Assembly (NCBI RefSeq): GCF_000381925.1
Contig: NZ_KB907307.1
Location: 4,526,001 to 4,590,000, forward strand
Length of the DNA: 64,000 nucleotides
Direction of reading: 5' to 3'
From: Nocardia sp. BMG111209
GTDB lineage: Bacteria; Actinomycetota; Actinomycetes; Mycobacteriales; Mycobacteriaceae
Made by a program: the position numbers and the translations under genes. Positions 1-10,318 of the stretch are shown here, in pieces (position 1 is the first letter of the stretch; each line of letters begins with the position of its first letter). A model generated the notes under the pieces. The model had not been told where the DNA came from, made no database searches, and saw only the letters and a program-made list of their open reading frames with translations.

Positions 1-1943
1 CGGTTGCCGATGCCGCGATGGGTGTTCAGCGCGCCCTTCGGCCGGCCGGTGGTGCCGGAGGTGAACAGGATGTAGGCCACGTCGTCGGGAGTGATCGCCA
101 CCGCGGGCAGTTCGGGTGCGGGCCCCGCCGGATCCGGATCGTCCACGCAGACCGCCGGGACATCGCCGGGCAGGCGATATCGGATGCGGCGGTCGGTGAT
201 CCACGCGGCGGGCCCGGCCTCCGCGCTGATGCCGCGCAGGCGCTGGGCCGGATGTGCGGGATCCACCGGCAGGAACGCACAGCCCACCAGCAGTACCGCC
301 AGCACCGAAACCACCGACATCTCCGAACGTTCCACCGCGATACCCACCACACCTCCCGGCCGCGCACCGGCTTCCAGCAGCCGGCCGCCGAGCCGCTGGG
401 CCCGGTCGAGCAGTTCCCGGTAGGTGAGGTCCCGATCGCGGAAGCTGACCGCGACCGCCGCAGGAGTCCGGTCGGCCTGATCGCGGATCAGGCCGGGCAG
501 CAACCGATCTCGCAACTCCGGCGCCGCGGTGTCGTTCCAGGCGGCCCGCTGCCGGAGTTCGGCGGCGGTGAGCAGCGGCAGGGCTCCGACGGGCCGGTGC
601 GGATCGACGGCCGCGCCGGTGAGGATCTCGCCGAGGTGCCCGGCCATCCGCGCGATGACCTCGGGGTCGAACAGGTCGCGGTTGTACTGGAGTACGGCCG
701 AGAGCGTGTCGCCGTGTTCGGCGACCATCAGCATCAGATCGACGGGTGCGCCGCCCTGCCGCAGCGCGACCGGCTCGAACAGCTGCGCGGGACCGCCGGT
801 GGCCTGCGACATCCGGGTGCTCTCCCAGGCGAAGAAGACCTGGAAGATGGGCGGATACGCCGGATCCCGCACCGGAACCAGCCGCTGCGCCAGCTCGGTG
901 AACGGCAGGTCCTGATGGGCCACCGCGTCCAGGACGGTGCGGCGGGTCCGCTCGAGCAGGGTGGCGAAGGCCGGGTTGTCGCCGAGATCCGAGCGCAGCG
1001 CCACCGAATTCACGAAGTAGCCGACGATGTTCTCCGCGCCGGGCATCCCGCGACCGGCGATCGGCGATCCCACGATGATGTCGTCGACTCCCGAATAACG
1101 GTGCAGCAGAGCGATATACGCCGAGAGCACGACCACCTGGAGCGTAACCCCGTGCGCACGAGCGAGTTCCCGCGCGGCGCGGGTCCGGTCCGCGCCGAGG
1201 TCGAAGTAGTTGGTGGCGCCGGCGAAGGTCTGCGTCGCCGGGCGGGGTCCGCGGCCGGGCAGGTCCAGGCGCGGGAGGTCACCGGCGAGCTGCCGCTCCC
1301 AATATGCCCACAGCTCGGCGCCGCGCGCGCTGCCGACCAGTTCGCGCTGCCACTGCACATGGTCGGCGTATCGCGCGGGCAGGGCGGGCAATTCGGCGTC
1401 CGGGTCGCGGTACAGCTCGGACAGTTCGGCCAATACCAGATCCAGCGACCAGAAGTCGACGACGATATGCGGAATGGTCAGTGCGAGAAGGTGTTCCGCC
1501 GGTCCGCGCCGCAACAGGGTCAGCCGCCACAGCGGTCCCGCGGCCAGCTCGATCGGCGCCTCGAGCAGGTCGTCCAGCAGCTCGTCCACCCGCTGTTGCG
1601 GCCAGTCACCCGCCTCGACGATCCGGATCGGCGGCAGCGTGTTCGGATCGCGGACGGCCACGACGCGCTCACCCGTGCGCCGGAAGGTCGTGCCGAGCAG
1701 ATCGTGCCTGCGCACGAGGCCGCGCAGGGCCGCCTCGAGCCGCGGCAGTTCGAGCTCGCCGTGGCGGCGGCCCACGTACAGCAGGTTGTAGGAGGAACTG
1801 GCCGGCGCGAGGGCGGCGTGGAACCACAGCCCGCGTTCCCCGAACGACAGTTCGCGCTCGAACCGCTCGCGCAGCAGACGTTCCAGCAGTTCGCGTTTGC
1901 GGTCGGCGTCGAGGCCGCGCACGGCGTCGTCCTGATTGATCAT
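1..1943 (-). CDS. Non-ribosomal peptide synthetase, C-A start, cut by window edge
   Basis: First 647 codons of an NRPS; the C-terminal part lies outside the window. Residues about 30-460 are a condensation domain: SFGERGLWF near 33, core PHIVVDFWS near 155-163, then DDIIVGSPIAGR and VGYFVN. The canonical HHxxxDG core has Pro for the first His and Phe for the Gly, but the catalytic second His and the Asp remain. From about 480 an adenylation domain begins and stops at the edge just inside its phosphate-binding loop (YILFTSGTTGRPKGA). The ATG overlaps the upstream PKS stop by one base (TGATG), so translation is coupled. Following a FAAL-PKS, the condensation domain probably N-acylates the first amino acid (inference). 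The substrate-specifying residues are not visible. Confidence 0.93.
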   Translation of the reverse strand, partial: MINQDDAVRGLDADRKRELLERLLRERFERELSFGERGLWFHAALAPASSSYNLLYVGRRHGELELPRLEAALRGLVRRHDLLGTTFRRTGERVVAVRDPNTLPPIRIVEAGDWPQQRVDELLDDLLEAPIELAAGPLWRLTLLRRGPAEHLLALTIPHIVVDFWSLDLVLAELSELYRDPDAELPALPARYADHVQWQRELVGSARGAELWAYWERQLAGDLPRLDLPGRGPRPATQTFAGATNYFDLGADRTRAARELARAHGVTLQVVVLSAYIALLHRYSGVDDIIVGSPIAGRGMPGAENIVGYFVNSVALRSDLGDNPAFATLLERTRRTVLDAVAHQDLPFTELAQRLVPVRDPAYPPIFQVFFAWESTRMSQATGGPAQLFEPVALRQGGAPVDLMLMVAEHGDTLSAVLQYNRDLFDPEVIARMAGHLGEILTGAAVDPHRPVGALPLLTAAELRQRAAWNDTAAPELRDRLLPGLIRDQADRTPAAVAVSFRDRDLTYRELLDRAQRLGGRLLEAGARPGGVVGIAVERSEMSVVSVLAVLLVGCAFLPVDPAHPAQRLRGISAEAGPAAWITDRRIRYRLPGDVPAVCVDDPDPAGPAPELPAVAITPDDVAYILFTSGTTGRPKGALNTHRGIGN

Positions 1944-4900
1944 CACGCTTCCCCTTCGGCGGAGAGCAGTTCGGACAGCAGGTCCTCGACGGCCTGGTCC
2001 GACAGCTCGGGCAGGTCCGCGAGCAGCGCGGCTGCCCGCTCGTCATCGATCCGGTCGTCGGGCGCGGCGGGCGGGACGGGTTCCGGCGCGGCGGGAGTCC
2101 CCAGATCCAGCCGGTCGGCCAGCCACGCGGCGAGGTCGGCCACGCTCGGACCCTCCAGGAGTTTGAGCACCGGCAGCGTCACCGGCAGATCCCGCTCGAT
2201 GCGGGTGCGCAACTCCATCGCACCGATCGAATCCAGTCCCATGAACCGCAGCGGCTGCTCGCGATCGAGATCCGCGGCCGTCATACCCAGCCGGGTCGCC
2301 ACCACACCGGCCAGGTGATCGGCCAGGATCGCGCGGCGCTCGCCCGGCGCCGCGGCGGCGACCGCCTCGGCCACCGCGCTCCCGGCCCGCGACCGATCGT
2401 CCCGGGCGGCCCCGGGATACAGCTCCGCGCACCGGGGCAGGTGGGCCAGCAGGGCGGCCGCGGCGGGTTCCAGTCCGAGGATCACCGGATGCGCCGGATC
2501 GGCCACCATCAGCCGGTCCAGGATCGTCATCCCCGCCTCGGTCGGGATCGGACGCAGGCCCAGGTCGCCGACGTGCGTGCGGCGATGGTCCGCGCTCGCC
2601 AGGCCGATATCGCCCCACGGGCCCCAGGCGATGCTGGCGGCGGGCAGGCCGAGGCGGCGGCGGTACCGCGCGAAGGAGTCCAGGAAGGCGTTGGCGCCGG
2701 CGTAGTTGCTCTGGCCCGGAGATCCCAGGACACCGGCCGCGGAGGAGAAATAGATCATGAAGTCCAGCGGCAGGTCCCGGGTCGCGGCGTGCAGATGCCA
2801 CGCACCGGCCACCTTCGGCCCCAGGACCTCGGCCAGCGAGTGCCGGTCCTGCCGGTCGAAGGTGGCATCGGCCAGGGTGCCGGCGGCGTGCACGACCCCG
2901 CGCAGCGGCAGTCCCCGGCCCGCGATCCCGGCCATCATCGCCTCGACCTGATCGCGGCGGCCGATATCGGTGGCCGACACCGTGACCTCGACCCCCGCGG
3001 CCCGCCATCGGGTCAGCGCTTCGCGGGCACGGGTATCGGGCCCGCGCCGGCCGGCCAGCACCAGATGCCGCGCGCCGCGGCGCACCAGCCGGTCGGCCGT
3101 CGCCAGCCCCAGCGCGCCGAGCCCGCCGGTCACCAGGTACTGGGCGTCCGCGCGCAGCCGCGGCGCGGTGGTCCGGATCTCCGGCGCCTCCTCGGCGACG
3201 AGGACCACCTTGCCGATGTGCCGGGCCTGGGCCATGAAACGGAAGGCCGCCTCGGCCCGCGACATCGGGAATTCGGTGACCGGCAGCGCGGCGAGTTCCC
3301 CCGCACCGATCGACGCCATGATCGTGGCGAGCGCATCACCGGCCGGGACGGGCCGTTGCACCACGTAGGCGGCGATGTCGACGGTGAAATGCGAGATGTT
3401 GCGGCGCAACTGCCACAGACCGACCGTATTGTGCTCGACGACATCGCGTTTCCCGATCTCGACGAACCGGCCGAACGGCCGCAGTACCCTGAGGCTGCGC
3501 GTCATGGCCTCGCCGCTGAGCGAGTTGAGCACCACGTCGACGCCCTCGCCACCGGTGCGGCGCAGGATCTCGTCCGCGAAGTCCAGCGTGCGCGAATCCA
3601 TCACATGACGGATACCCATGCGCCGCAGATACTCCCGCTTCTCCGGACTGCCCGCGGTGGCGAAGATCTCGGCGCCGGCCCGGCGGGCGAGGGCGATCGC
3701 GGCCAGCCCGACCCCGCCGGTCGCGGCGTGTACGAGGACCCGCTCGCCCGCGCGCACCCCGGCGAGTTCGATCAGGGCATGGTGGGCGGTGAGATACGCG
3801 ATCGGCACCGTGGCCGCTGCCGTCGGCGACACCGAGGCCGGCAACGGAACCACCAGTGCCGCATCGGTGGTGACGTAGGAACCGAACGCCGGCGAGGCGA
3901 TCGCGGCCACCAGCTCGCCGACCTCGACATGGCCCACCCCGGATCCGACCGCGGTCACCCGACCGGCGCATTCGCCGCCGAGCAGGATCCGCTCGTCGTC
4001 CTCGGGCGGGATGATGCCGATCGCCACCGCGACATCGTGGAAGTTCACACCGGCGGCGAGCACCTCGATCTCGACCTCGGTGTCGCCCGGGACGCCGCGC
4101 TCGGTCTGGCCGAGTTCGAGATCCTCGAGCAGGCCCGGGGTGTGCTGCCGGACCGCGAAACCCTCACCCGGCTGCGCCGGGCGACGGCCGGGAGCCGGTT
4201 CGGGTGCGGGCCGCACCCGGGCGACGAAGCGGTGGCCGCCGCGCAGCGCGACCTCGGTTTCGGCGTCGTCCGAGCACAATTCGCGGCCGAGCGCGGTGAG
4301 TTCGCGATCGTCGGTGGCGGAACCGAGATCTATTCGGGTGCAGCGCAATTCGGGGATCTCGTGTTCGAGCGAACGCGACATTCCCCACAGCACCGCGGCG
4401 AAGGCCGCGTTCGCCGCGAGATCCTCGGTGCCCGTGACCGATTGGGCGCCCCGCGTCACCAGGTAGCAGCGCGGCGGCCGGTCCTGCCGGGCCAGGGTCT
4501 GCACGAGCCGGAGCAGTTGCCACGCGGCGGCTTCGGCGGCGGCGACGGGATCGTCGCCGTCCACCTCGGCGAGGTACACGATCGCCTCGACGGCGTCGAT
4601 CGGATCCGCACCGGCCGGGCACTCGCCGGTCACCGAGACCGAACGGCCGTGGGCGGCAAGCTGTCCGGCGACCGCGTCGGCGGTCTCGCCACCCACCACG
4701 ATCCAGCGGCCGTCGGTGCGGGCGGGCGGGGCGGCCGGGGCCGATTTCTGCCAGGACAGTTCGTGGAACCAGTTCCGCGGCAACGCATCCGGCGCCGCAT
4801 CGGACAACCGGCGGACCGTGAGCCCGGTGCACTCGGCGAGGATCCGGCCGTCCTCGCCGAGGATCAGCAGATCACCGGCGAGGGTTTCCGGCCCGGCGCC

Positions 4901-7900
4901 GGGCCGCACCCCGTCGGCGACGAAACACCATCGAGCCGTGGCGATATCGCCGAGGACCCGTAGCGATTCGAAGCCGACCGGCAGGAACAGATTGCCCGCG
5001 GCGAATTCGGCGTCGGCCACGGCGGCGGCCAGCGTCTGGAAGGCGGCATCGAGCTGAACCGTCACCCCCGGCACCGACGGCAGGCCCGCGACCGGCACCG
5101 GTGTGCCGGACAGCCGCGCGAGCGCCCGGCCGTCCGGATGCCGCAGCACATGGTCGACGCGCCGGAACGCCGGACCGTAGTCGAGACCGGCCGCGCCGAG
5201 CCGGCGGTAGAGCTCCTCCCCCTCGATCCGCTCGGTCCCGGCGCCGATCGCCGCGACCGGATCCGGGAGCGGTGCGGCGGATGCCGTCGTGGCTCCGGCG
5301 CGGAAACCGCCGTGCAGCAACGGTTCCCAGTCGGCGGGCGAGCTCGCCAGGGTCCGGAACGAGGCCGGGCCGCCCGGCGTCTCGGTCATGACCATCTGGA
5401 GCGTGTGCGCCGAATCCTCGCCGAGCACCAGCGCCCGATCGAAGCTCACGTCGACCAGTTCGTGTTCCTGCCCGCCGTAGCGATCGCCGAGCGCGGCGAG
5501 CGCCACCGCGACGTGCAGCGCGGCCGGCAGCGTCGCGGCGGACTGGACCCGGTGATCACCGAGGAAGGCCATCGACCTCAGCGACAGTTCGTACTGCCGG
5601 AACGCGGTACCGGGATGGACCGCGGACTCCAGACCGGTCGCCGCGGAGCCGCCCGCGGCCGGTTGCGCCGCACCCGACGGGCCGGGGCCGCCGATCCAGT
5701 GCGGTTCCCGCTGCCACGGATAGGCCGGGGTGCGGACGAAGGCCGCGTCCTCGGGATACAGCACACGCCAATCGATCGGCTGCCCGGCGCAGTAGAGCGC
5801 GCCCAGCGAGGTGAGCAGGGTCGTCGCCTCGTCGGCGTCCTTGACGCCGGACGGCAGGACCACCGCGGCCTCGCCGGATACCGATTGCGTGAGGACCGGG
5901 GCCAGCACCGGATGCGGCGAGATCTCGACGAAGACGTCGGCGCCGTCCTCGGTGATCCGGTCGATCGCCGGGCCGAACAGCACGGTCTCCCGCAGATTGG
6001 CGCCCCAGTACTCGGCGGTGAAATGCGTTCCGTCCGTTCGATCACCGGTCACCGTGGAGAAGATCGGTATCGTGCCCGTCCGCGCGGTGATACCCGCCAG
6101 CGCGGCCACCAGTTCGGGTCGCACGGCGTCCATGTGCGGTCCGTGCGAGGCGACGTCCACCTTGATCGGCCGGGCGAAGATCTCCGCGCGCTGGACGGCC
6201 GCGACGAGATCCGCGATGGCGTCGGCCGCACCGGACACGACCGTGGACCGCGGGCCGTTGACGGCCGCGATCGCCACACCGGATTCGGCGAGCCGGTCCC
6301 GCAGTTGTTCCGGCGCGAGCTCGATCACGGCCATCGCACCGGCACCGGCGAGACGGGCCATGAGCCGGGAACGGTGCGTGATCACCCGCGCGGCATCGGC
6401 GAGATCGAGCACACCGGCGACGTGCGCGGCAGCCACCTCGCCCATGCTGTGCCCGACCACCGCGCCGGGCCGGACTCCCCAGGAGTCCCACAGTGCCGCG
6501 AGCGCGACCTGGATCGCGAACAGCGTGGGCTGCACCACCGCGATCTCGTCCAGCCGGGACCGGTCCGCACCGGCGTGCAGTTCGTCGATCACCGACCAGC
6601 CGGCGGCCCGGCGGATCTCCCGATCGCACCGGACGATCGCCGCGCGGAAGGCGGGTTCGTCCGCGAACAGTTGCCGGCCCATGCCGAGCCATTGCCCGCC
6701 CTGGCCGGAGAAGACGAACACCACCCGCGGCGGCCGATCCGGATGCGCCCGGCCGGTCGGGCCCGCACCCGGCGCGGCGAGCCGAGCGGCGGCCTCGTCG
6801 GACGCGGTGGCGACGACCGCCGAACGGGCCTCGTGGTGCGGGCGGTGCAGCGCGGCGGAATAGGCGATATCGGGCCAGTGCGCGCCGTCGCGGGTCAGGT
6901 GGTCCCGGTACCGGCCGGCGAGTTCGGCGACCGCGGCCGGGGTCCGGGCGCTGATCGGCAGCAGTGCCGGACGGGTGCGGATCACGCGCTCGGGCAACGG
7001 ATTCCGTGGCGCGGCGGCCATCACGACATGAGCGTTGGTGCCGCCGAACCCGAACGAACTCACCCCCGCGACGGTGGCGTCACCGGTCCAATCCGACAGG
7101 GATCGCGCGATCCGCAACGGACCGTCCGCGAGATCGATGGCGGGATTGGGCTTCTCGTAGTGCAGGGTCGGCGGAATCGCCCGATGATGCAGGGCCAGCG
7201 CCACTTTGATCACACCGGCGACACCCGCGGCGGCCTCCAGATGGCCGATGTTCGACTTCACCGAGCCGACCGCGCAGGCGGCCGGCCGCGGGTTCTCCCC
7301 GAAGACCTCCGCGAGCGCCCCGGCCTCGATGGCATCGCCGAGCAGCGTGCCGGTGCCGTGCGCCTCGACGTAGCCGATATCGCCCGCCGACACCCCGGCC
7401 GCGGCGTACGCGTCGCGGAGCAGGGCGGCCTGCGCGCGCCGATTGGGGGCCATCAGCCCGTTGGTGCGGCCGTCCTGATTGCTCGCACTGCCCAGCACGA
7501 CCGAGTAGATCGGATGCCCGGCGGCGACGGCCCGCGACAGCGGTTCGAGGATCAGCACACCCGCGCCCTCGCTGCGCACATATCCGTCGGCGCTCGCGTC
7601 GAAGGTCTTGCAGCGGCCGTCCGCGGCCATCACCCCGGCCTTGGCCATGTTGATCGACAACGCGGGCGAGAGGATCAGATTCACCCCACCGGCCAGTGCC
7701 ACGGTGCTCTCGCCGCTGCGCAGCGACGCGCACGCCGTGTGCAACGCGACCAGTGAGGACGAACACGCGGTGTCGATCGCGACGCTGGGACCGCGGAAGT
7801 CGAAGAAGTAGGAGATCCGGTTCGCGGCGACGCTCGAGGCGTTGCCGGTGCCGGTGTAGGCGTCGATGCGATCCTCGGTCGAGTAGAACAACCGGCCGTA

Positions 7901-10318
7901 GTCGTTGGTGGACACACCCAGGAAGACGCCGACGGGCTGCCCGGCCAGTTCGGCGGGCACGATACCGGCGTCCTGCAAACCCTCCCAGGCCAATTCGAGC
8001 ACGAGCCGCTGCTGCGGATCGATGTGCTCGGCCTCCCGCGGCGAGATCCCGAAGAATTCGGCGTCGAAACCCCGGACGTCGTCGAGGAATCCGCCCCATC
8101 GCACATCGTCGCGGGTCCAGCGGTCGGCCGGCACCGCCGAGACCGCGTCGGTGCCCGTGCGCAACAGTTCCCAGAAGGCCTCGGGATCCGGGGCGCCCGG
8201 GAAGCGGCAGGCCATTCCGACGATCGCGATCGGCTCGTCCGGCGCGATCTCCCGCGCGGCCGGTTCCCGCCGGAGGTCCGCGCCGCCGCCGCACAGCTGC
8301 CGAATATGTTCCGCCAGTTCGGAAATGGTCGGATACTCGTACGCCAGCGTGGGCGCGACCTCGATACCGTACTGCCGGCCGATCGCGTCGGCGAGTTTGA
8401 CCGCGCGCACCGAATCCAGCCCGTAGTACGACAGCGGCTGCCGGATATCGATATCGTCGCGCGCGACCGACAGTTCGGCGGCCAGCCGGTCGACCAGCCA
8501 GGCGGCGACCTCGTGCGGGACCGGTCCCGCCGCCGGTCCGGCGGCGGCCGGGGTCGCGGATACCAGCGGCGACCAGCGTGCCTGCTCCTTCAGCGTGCCG
8601 TCGGCGAACTTCTGGCGGCAGGCGTACCGCTGCACCTTGCCGCTCGAGGTACTGGGCAGGCTGTACGCGCGCACCAGCACCACCGCGGCGACCGCGGCCT
8701 GGTATTCCTCGGCCACCACGGTCGCCATCCGCGCGCAGACCGCGGTGAGATCGGTGCCGGCCGGGATCTCGCGTTCGATCTCCTGCACCAGGACCAGTTG
8801 CTCGCCGTCGGGACCGTCGACGGCGACCGCGGCGCCGCGGCCGCGCAGCAGGATCGGATCCGCCTCCTGGAAGGTGCCCTCCAGATCGTCGGGGTACAGG
8901 TTGCGGCCGCGCAGGATGATCAGATCCTTCAACCGGCCGACCACGAAAAGCTCACCGTCGTCGACGAATCCGAGATCGCCGGTGCGCAGATAGGGCCCGG
9001 CCGGATGTGCGCCCGGATCCCGCAGTTCGGCGTGGAAGGTGGCCTCGGTGGCCGCCTCGTTGAGCCAATAGCCCTCAGCCACAGAGGCTCCCGCGATCCA
9101 GACCTCACCGATCCGATTCGCGTCGGCGGGCTGCCGGGTGTCGGGGTCGACGACGACCAGGCGCAGGTCGTTCTGCGGCCTGCCGCAGCCGACCAGCACC
9201 GTGGATCCGCCCGCGGCCGCCTCGGCCGGGTCGACCCGGCGCTGTTGCAGCGCGGCCCGCGACACGTGCCGGACCAGCGGGCCGCCCGGCCGCGCCGATC
9301 CGGTGACGAGCAACGTCCCCTCGGCCAGTCCGTACACCGGTTGCGCGATCTCGGGATCGAATCCGGCCGGCGCGAACGCTTCCGCGAAGCGCTGCATGGT
9401 TTCCACCCGCACGAACTCCGCGCCACAGAGGGCGGTCCGCCAGCCACTGAGGTCCAGCGCCGCGCGCTCCTCCGGCGTGGTGGTGGTCACGCACAACTCG
9501 TGGGCGAAGTTGGGAGCCGTGGTGATCACGTTGCGGCGCCCCGAGATTCGCTGCAGCCACCGCAGCGGCCGCAGGACGAACGACGCCGGCGACATCAGTT
9601 CCGAACTGCCCCCGACGTACAGAGTGGTCAGCACCGCGCCGACCAGGCCCATATCGTGATGCAGCGGAAGCCAGAACACCCCGAACAGGTCCTCGTCGAA
9701 CGCGGGTGCGCCGAGTGCGCACCGGATGCTCTCCACGTTGTCCAGGAAGTTCCGGTGCGCGAGCACGACGCCCTTGGGGTCGCTGGTCGACCCGGAGGTG
9801 TACTGGATGAGGGCGATATCGCCGGGCTCGGGCAGCGCGCGCTCGTCCGCCTCGGCCCCGTCGGCGAACGGCAGCGCATCCGACGCGCACCAGCGCGGGG
9901 GCCGGTCCAGTTCGAAGGATTCGATCGCCGTCCGGGTGTCGGACAGGGCCTCCTCCGAGCAGAGCGCGAACATCGCCCCGGAGTCGTTGACTATCTTGCC
10001 GATTCGCGCGACCTGCTTGCGACCGACCGGTGAGTAGGCCGGTACCGCGATCGCGCCGGCGAGCGCGCAGCCGAACAGCCCGGCGATGAAGTGCAGCGCG
10101 TTCTCGTGCAGCAGCAGCACCCGTTCACCCCGGGCCGCATGGCCGTCGAGCCAGCGTGCGACCGCGGTCGCGCGCTCCCCGAGCTCGGCGTAGGTCCATT
10201 GCTCGGACACCGTCTCGCCGTCCGGAAGGTACGCGAAGGCGAGTTTGTCCGGATTTTGCCGGATTCGGGCCCCGAGCAGGTGCACCAGCGTCGGGACATC
10301 GAACGAATCAGAATTCAC
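1943..10318 (-). CDS. FAAL-loaded, fully reducing type I polyketide synthase
   Basis: 2791 residues. Domain order: fatty acyl-AMP ligase (1-580; YTSGSTSDPKG near 172, APNFAHELC downstream); ACP1 (GLDS near 633); ketosynthase (start near 697, Cys in DTACSSS near 852); acyltransferase (FSGQGGQW near 1205, GHSMGE near 1288, VASH near 1389); dehydratase (DHRVQSAATLP near 1590, Ser in place of Gly in HxxxGxxxxP; LDAAFQ later); structural KR half (1850-2010); enoylreductase (GVNFHD near 2091, ATGGVGLA near 2205); KR (VTGGLGALG near 2394, QSNYAGAN near 2535); ACP2 (GLDS near 2693). The FAAL activates a free fatty acid as acyl-AMP and loads ACP1. One full extension and reduction cycle follows, then hand-over to the NRPS. 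VASH in the AT is the type seen with methylmalonyl-CoA, suggesting a methyl branch (inference). GTG start. Confidence 0.95.
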   Translation of the reverse strand: MNSDSFDVPTLVHLLGARIRQNPDKLAFAYLPDGETVSEQWTYAELGERATAVARWLDGHAARGERVLLLHENALHFIAGLFGCALAGAIAVPAYSPVGRKQVARIGKIVNDSGAMFALCSEEALSDTRTAIESFELDRPPRWCASDALPFADGAEADERALPEPGDIALIQYTSGSTSDPKGVVLAHRNFLDNVESIRCALGAPAFDEDLFGVFWLPLHHDMGLVGAVLTTLYVGGSSELMSPASFVLRPLRWLQRISGRRNVITTAPNFAHELCVTTTTPEERAALDLSGWRTALCGAEFVRVETMQRFAEAFAPAGFDPEIAQPVYGLAEGTLLVTGSARPGGPLVRHVSRAALQQRRVDPAEAAAGGSTVLVGCGRPQNDLRLVVVDPDTRQPADANRIGEVWIAGASVAEGYWLNEAATEATFHAELRDPGAHPAGPYLRTGDLGFVDDGELFVVGRLKDLIILRGRNLYPDDLEGTFQEADPILLRGRGAAVAVDGPDGEQLVLVQEIEREIPAGTDLTAVCARMATVVAEEYQAAVAAVVLVRAYSLPSTSSGKVQRYACRQKFADGTLKEQARWSPLVSATPAAAGPAAGPVPHEVAAWLVDRLAAELSVARDDIDIRQPLSYYGLDSVRAVKLADAIGRQYGIEVAPTLAYEYPTISELAEHIRQLCGGGADLRREPAAREIAPDEPIAIVGMACRFPGAPDPEAFWELLRTGTDAVSAVPADRWTRDDVRWGGFLDDVRGFDAEFFGISPREAEHIDPQQRLVLELAWEGLQDAGIVPAELAGQPVGVFLGVSTNDYGRLFYSTEDRIDAYTGTGNASSVAANRISYFFDFRGPSVAIDTACSSSLVALHTACASLRSGESTVALAGGVNLILSPALSINMAKAGVMAADGRCKTFDASADGYVRSEGAGVLILEPLSRAVAAGHPIYSVVLGSASNQDGRTNGLMAPNRRAQAALLRDAYAAAGVSAGDIGYVEAHGTGTLLGDAIEAGALAEVFGENPRPAACAVGSVKSNIGHLEAAAGVAGVIKVALALHHRAIPPTLHYEKPNPAIDLADGPLRIARSLSDWTGDATVAGVSSFGFGGTNAHVVMAAAPRNPLPERVIRTRPALLPISARTPAAVAELAGRYRDHLTRDGAHWPDIAYSAALHRPHHEARSAVVATASDEAAARLAAPGAGPTGRAHPDRPPRVVFVFSGQGGQWLGMGRQLFADEPAFRAAIVRCDREIRRAAGWSVIDELHAGADRSRLDEIAVVQPTLFAIQVALAALWDSWGVRPGAVVGHSMGEVAAAHVAGVLDLADAARVITHRSRLMARLAGAGAMAVIELAPEQLRDRLAESGVAIAAVNGPRSTVVSGAADAIADLVAAVQRAEIFARPIKVDVASHGPHMDAVRPELVAALAGITARTGTIPIFSTVTGDRTDGTHFTAEYWGANLRETVLFGPAIDRITEDGADVFVEISPHPVLAPVLTQSVSGEAAVVLPSGVKDADEATTLLTSLGALYCAGQPIDWRVLYPEDAAFVRTPAYPWQREPHWIGGPGPSGAAQPAAGGSAATGLESAVHPGTAFRQYELSLRSMAFLGDHRVQSAATLPAALHVAVALAALGDRYGGQEHELVDVSFDRALVLGEDSAHTLQMVMTETPGGPASFRTLASSPADWEPLLHGGFRAGATTASAAPLPDPVAAIGAGTERIEGEELYRRLGAAGLDYGPAFRRVDHVLRHPDGRALARLSGTPVPVAGLPSVPGVTVQLDAAFQTLAAAVADAEFAAGNLFLPVGFESLRVLGDIATARWCFVADGVRPGAGPETLAGDLLILGEDGRILAECTGLTVRRLSDAAPDALPRNWFHELSWQKSAPAAPPARTDGRWIVVGGETADAVAGQLAAHGRSVSVTGECPAGADPIDAVEAIVYLAEVDGDDPVAAAEAAAWQLLRLVQTLARQDRPPRCYLVTRGAQSVTGTEDLAANAAFAAVLWGMSRSLEHEIPELRCTRIDLGSATDDRELTALGRELCSDDAETEVALRGGHRFVARVRPAPEPAPGRRPAQPGEGFAVRQHTPGLLEDLELGQTERGVPGDTEVEIEVLAAGVNFHDVAVAIGIIPPEDDERILLGGECAGRVTAVGSGVGHVEVGELVAAIASPAFGSYVTTDAALVVPLPASVSPTAAATVPIAYLTAHHALIELAGVRAGERVLVHAATGGVGLAAIALARRAGAEIFATAGSPEKREYLRRMGIRHVMDSRTLDFADEILRRTGGEGVDVVLNSLSGEAMTRSLRVLRPFGRFVEIGKRDVVEHNTVGLWQLRRNISHFTVDIAAYVVQRPVPAGDALATIMASIGAGELAALPVTEFPMSRAEAAFRFMAQARHIGKVVLVAEEAPEIRTTAPRLRADAQYLVTGGLGALGLATADRLVRRGARHLVLAGRRGPDTRAREALTRWRAAGVEVTVSATDIGRRDQVEAMMAGIAGRGLPLRGVVHAAGTLADATFDRQDRHSLAEVLGPKVAGAWHLHAATRDLPLDFMIYFSSAAGVLGSPGQSNYAGANAFLDSFARYRRRLGLPAASIAWGPWGDIGLASADHRRTHVGDLGLRPIPTEAGMTILDRLMVADPAHPVILGLEPAAAALLAHLPRCAELYPGAARDDRSRAGSAVAEAVAAAAPGERRAILADHLAGVVATRLGMTAADLDREQPLRFMGLDSIGAMELRTRIERDLPVTLPVLKLLEGPSVADLAAWLADRLDLGTPAAPEPVPPAAPDDRIDDERAAALLADLPELSDQAVEDLLSELLSAEGEA

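Noticed and set aside
18..7756. Very long plus-strand open frames (18-2318, 2315-4963, 5138-7756) opposite the NRPS and PKS genes
   Set aside because: They are antisense shadows of the minus-strand assembly-line genes, which show complete domain sets; the plus-strand translations are Arg/Gly/Pro-rich and match no family.
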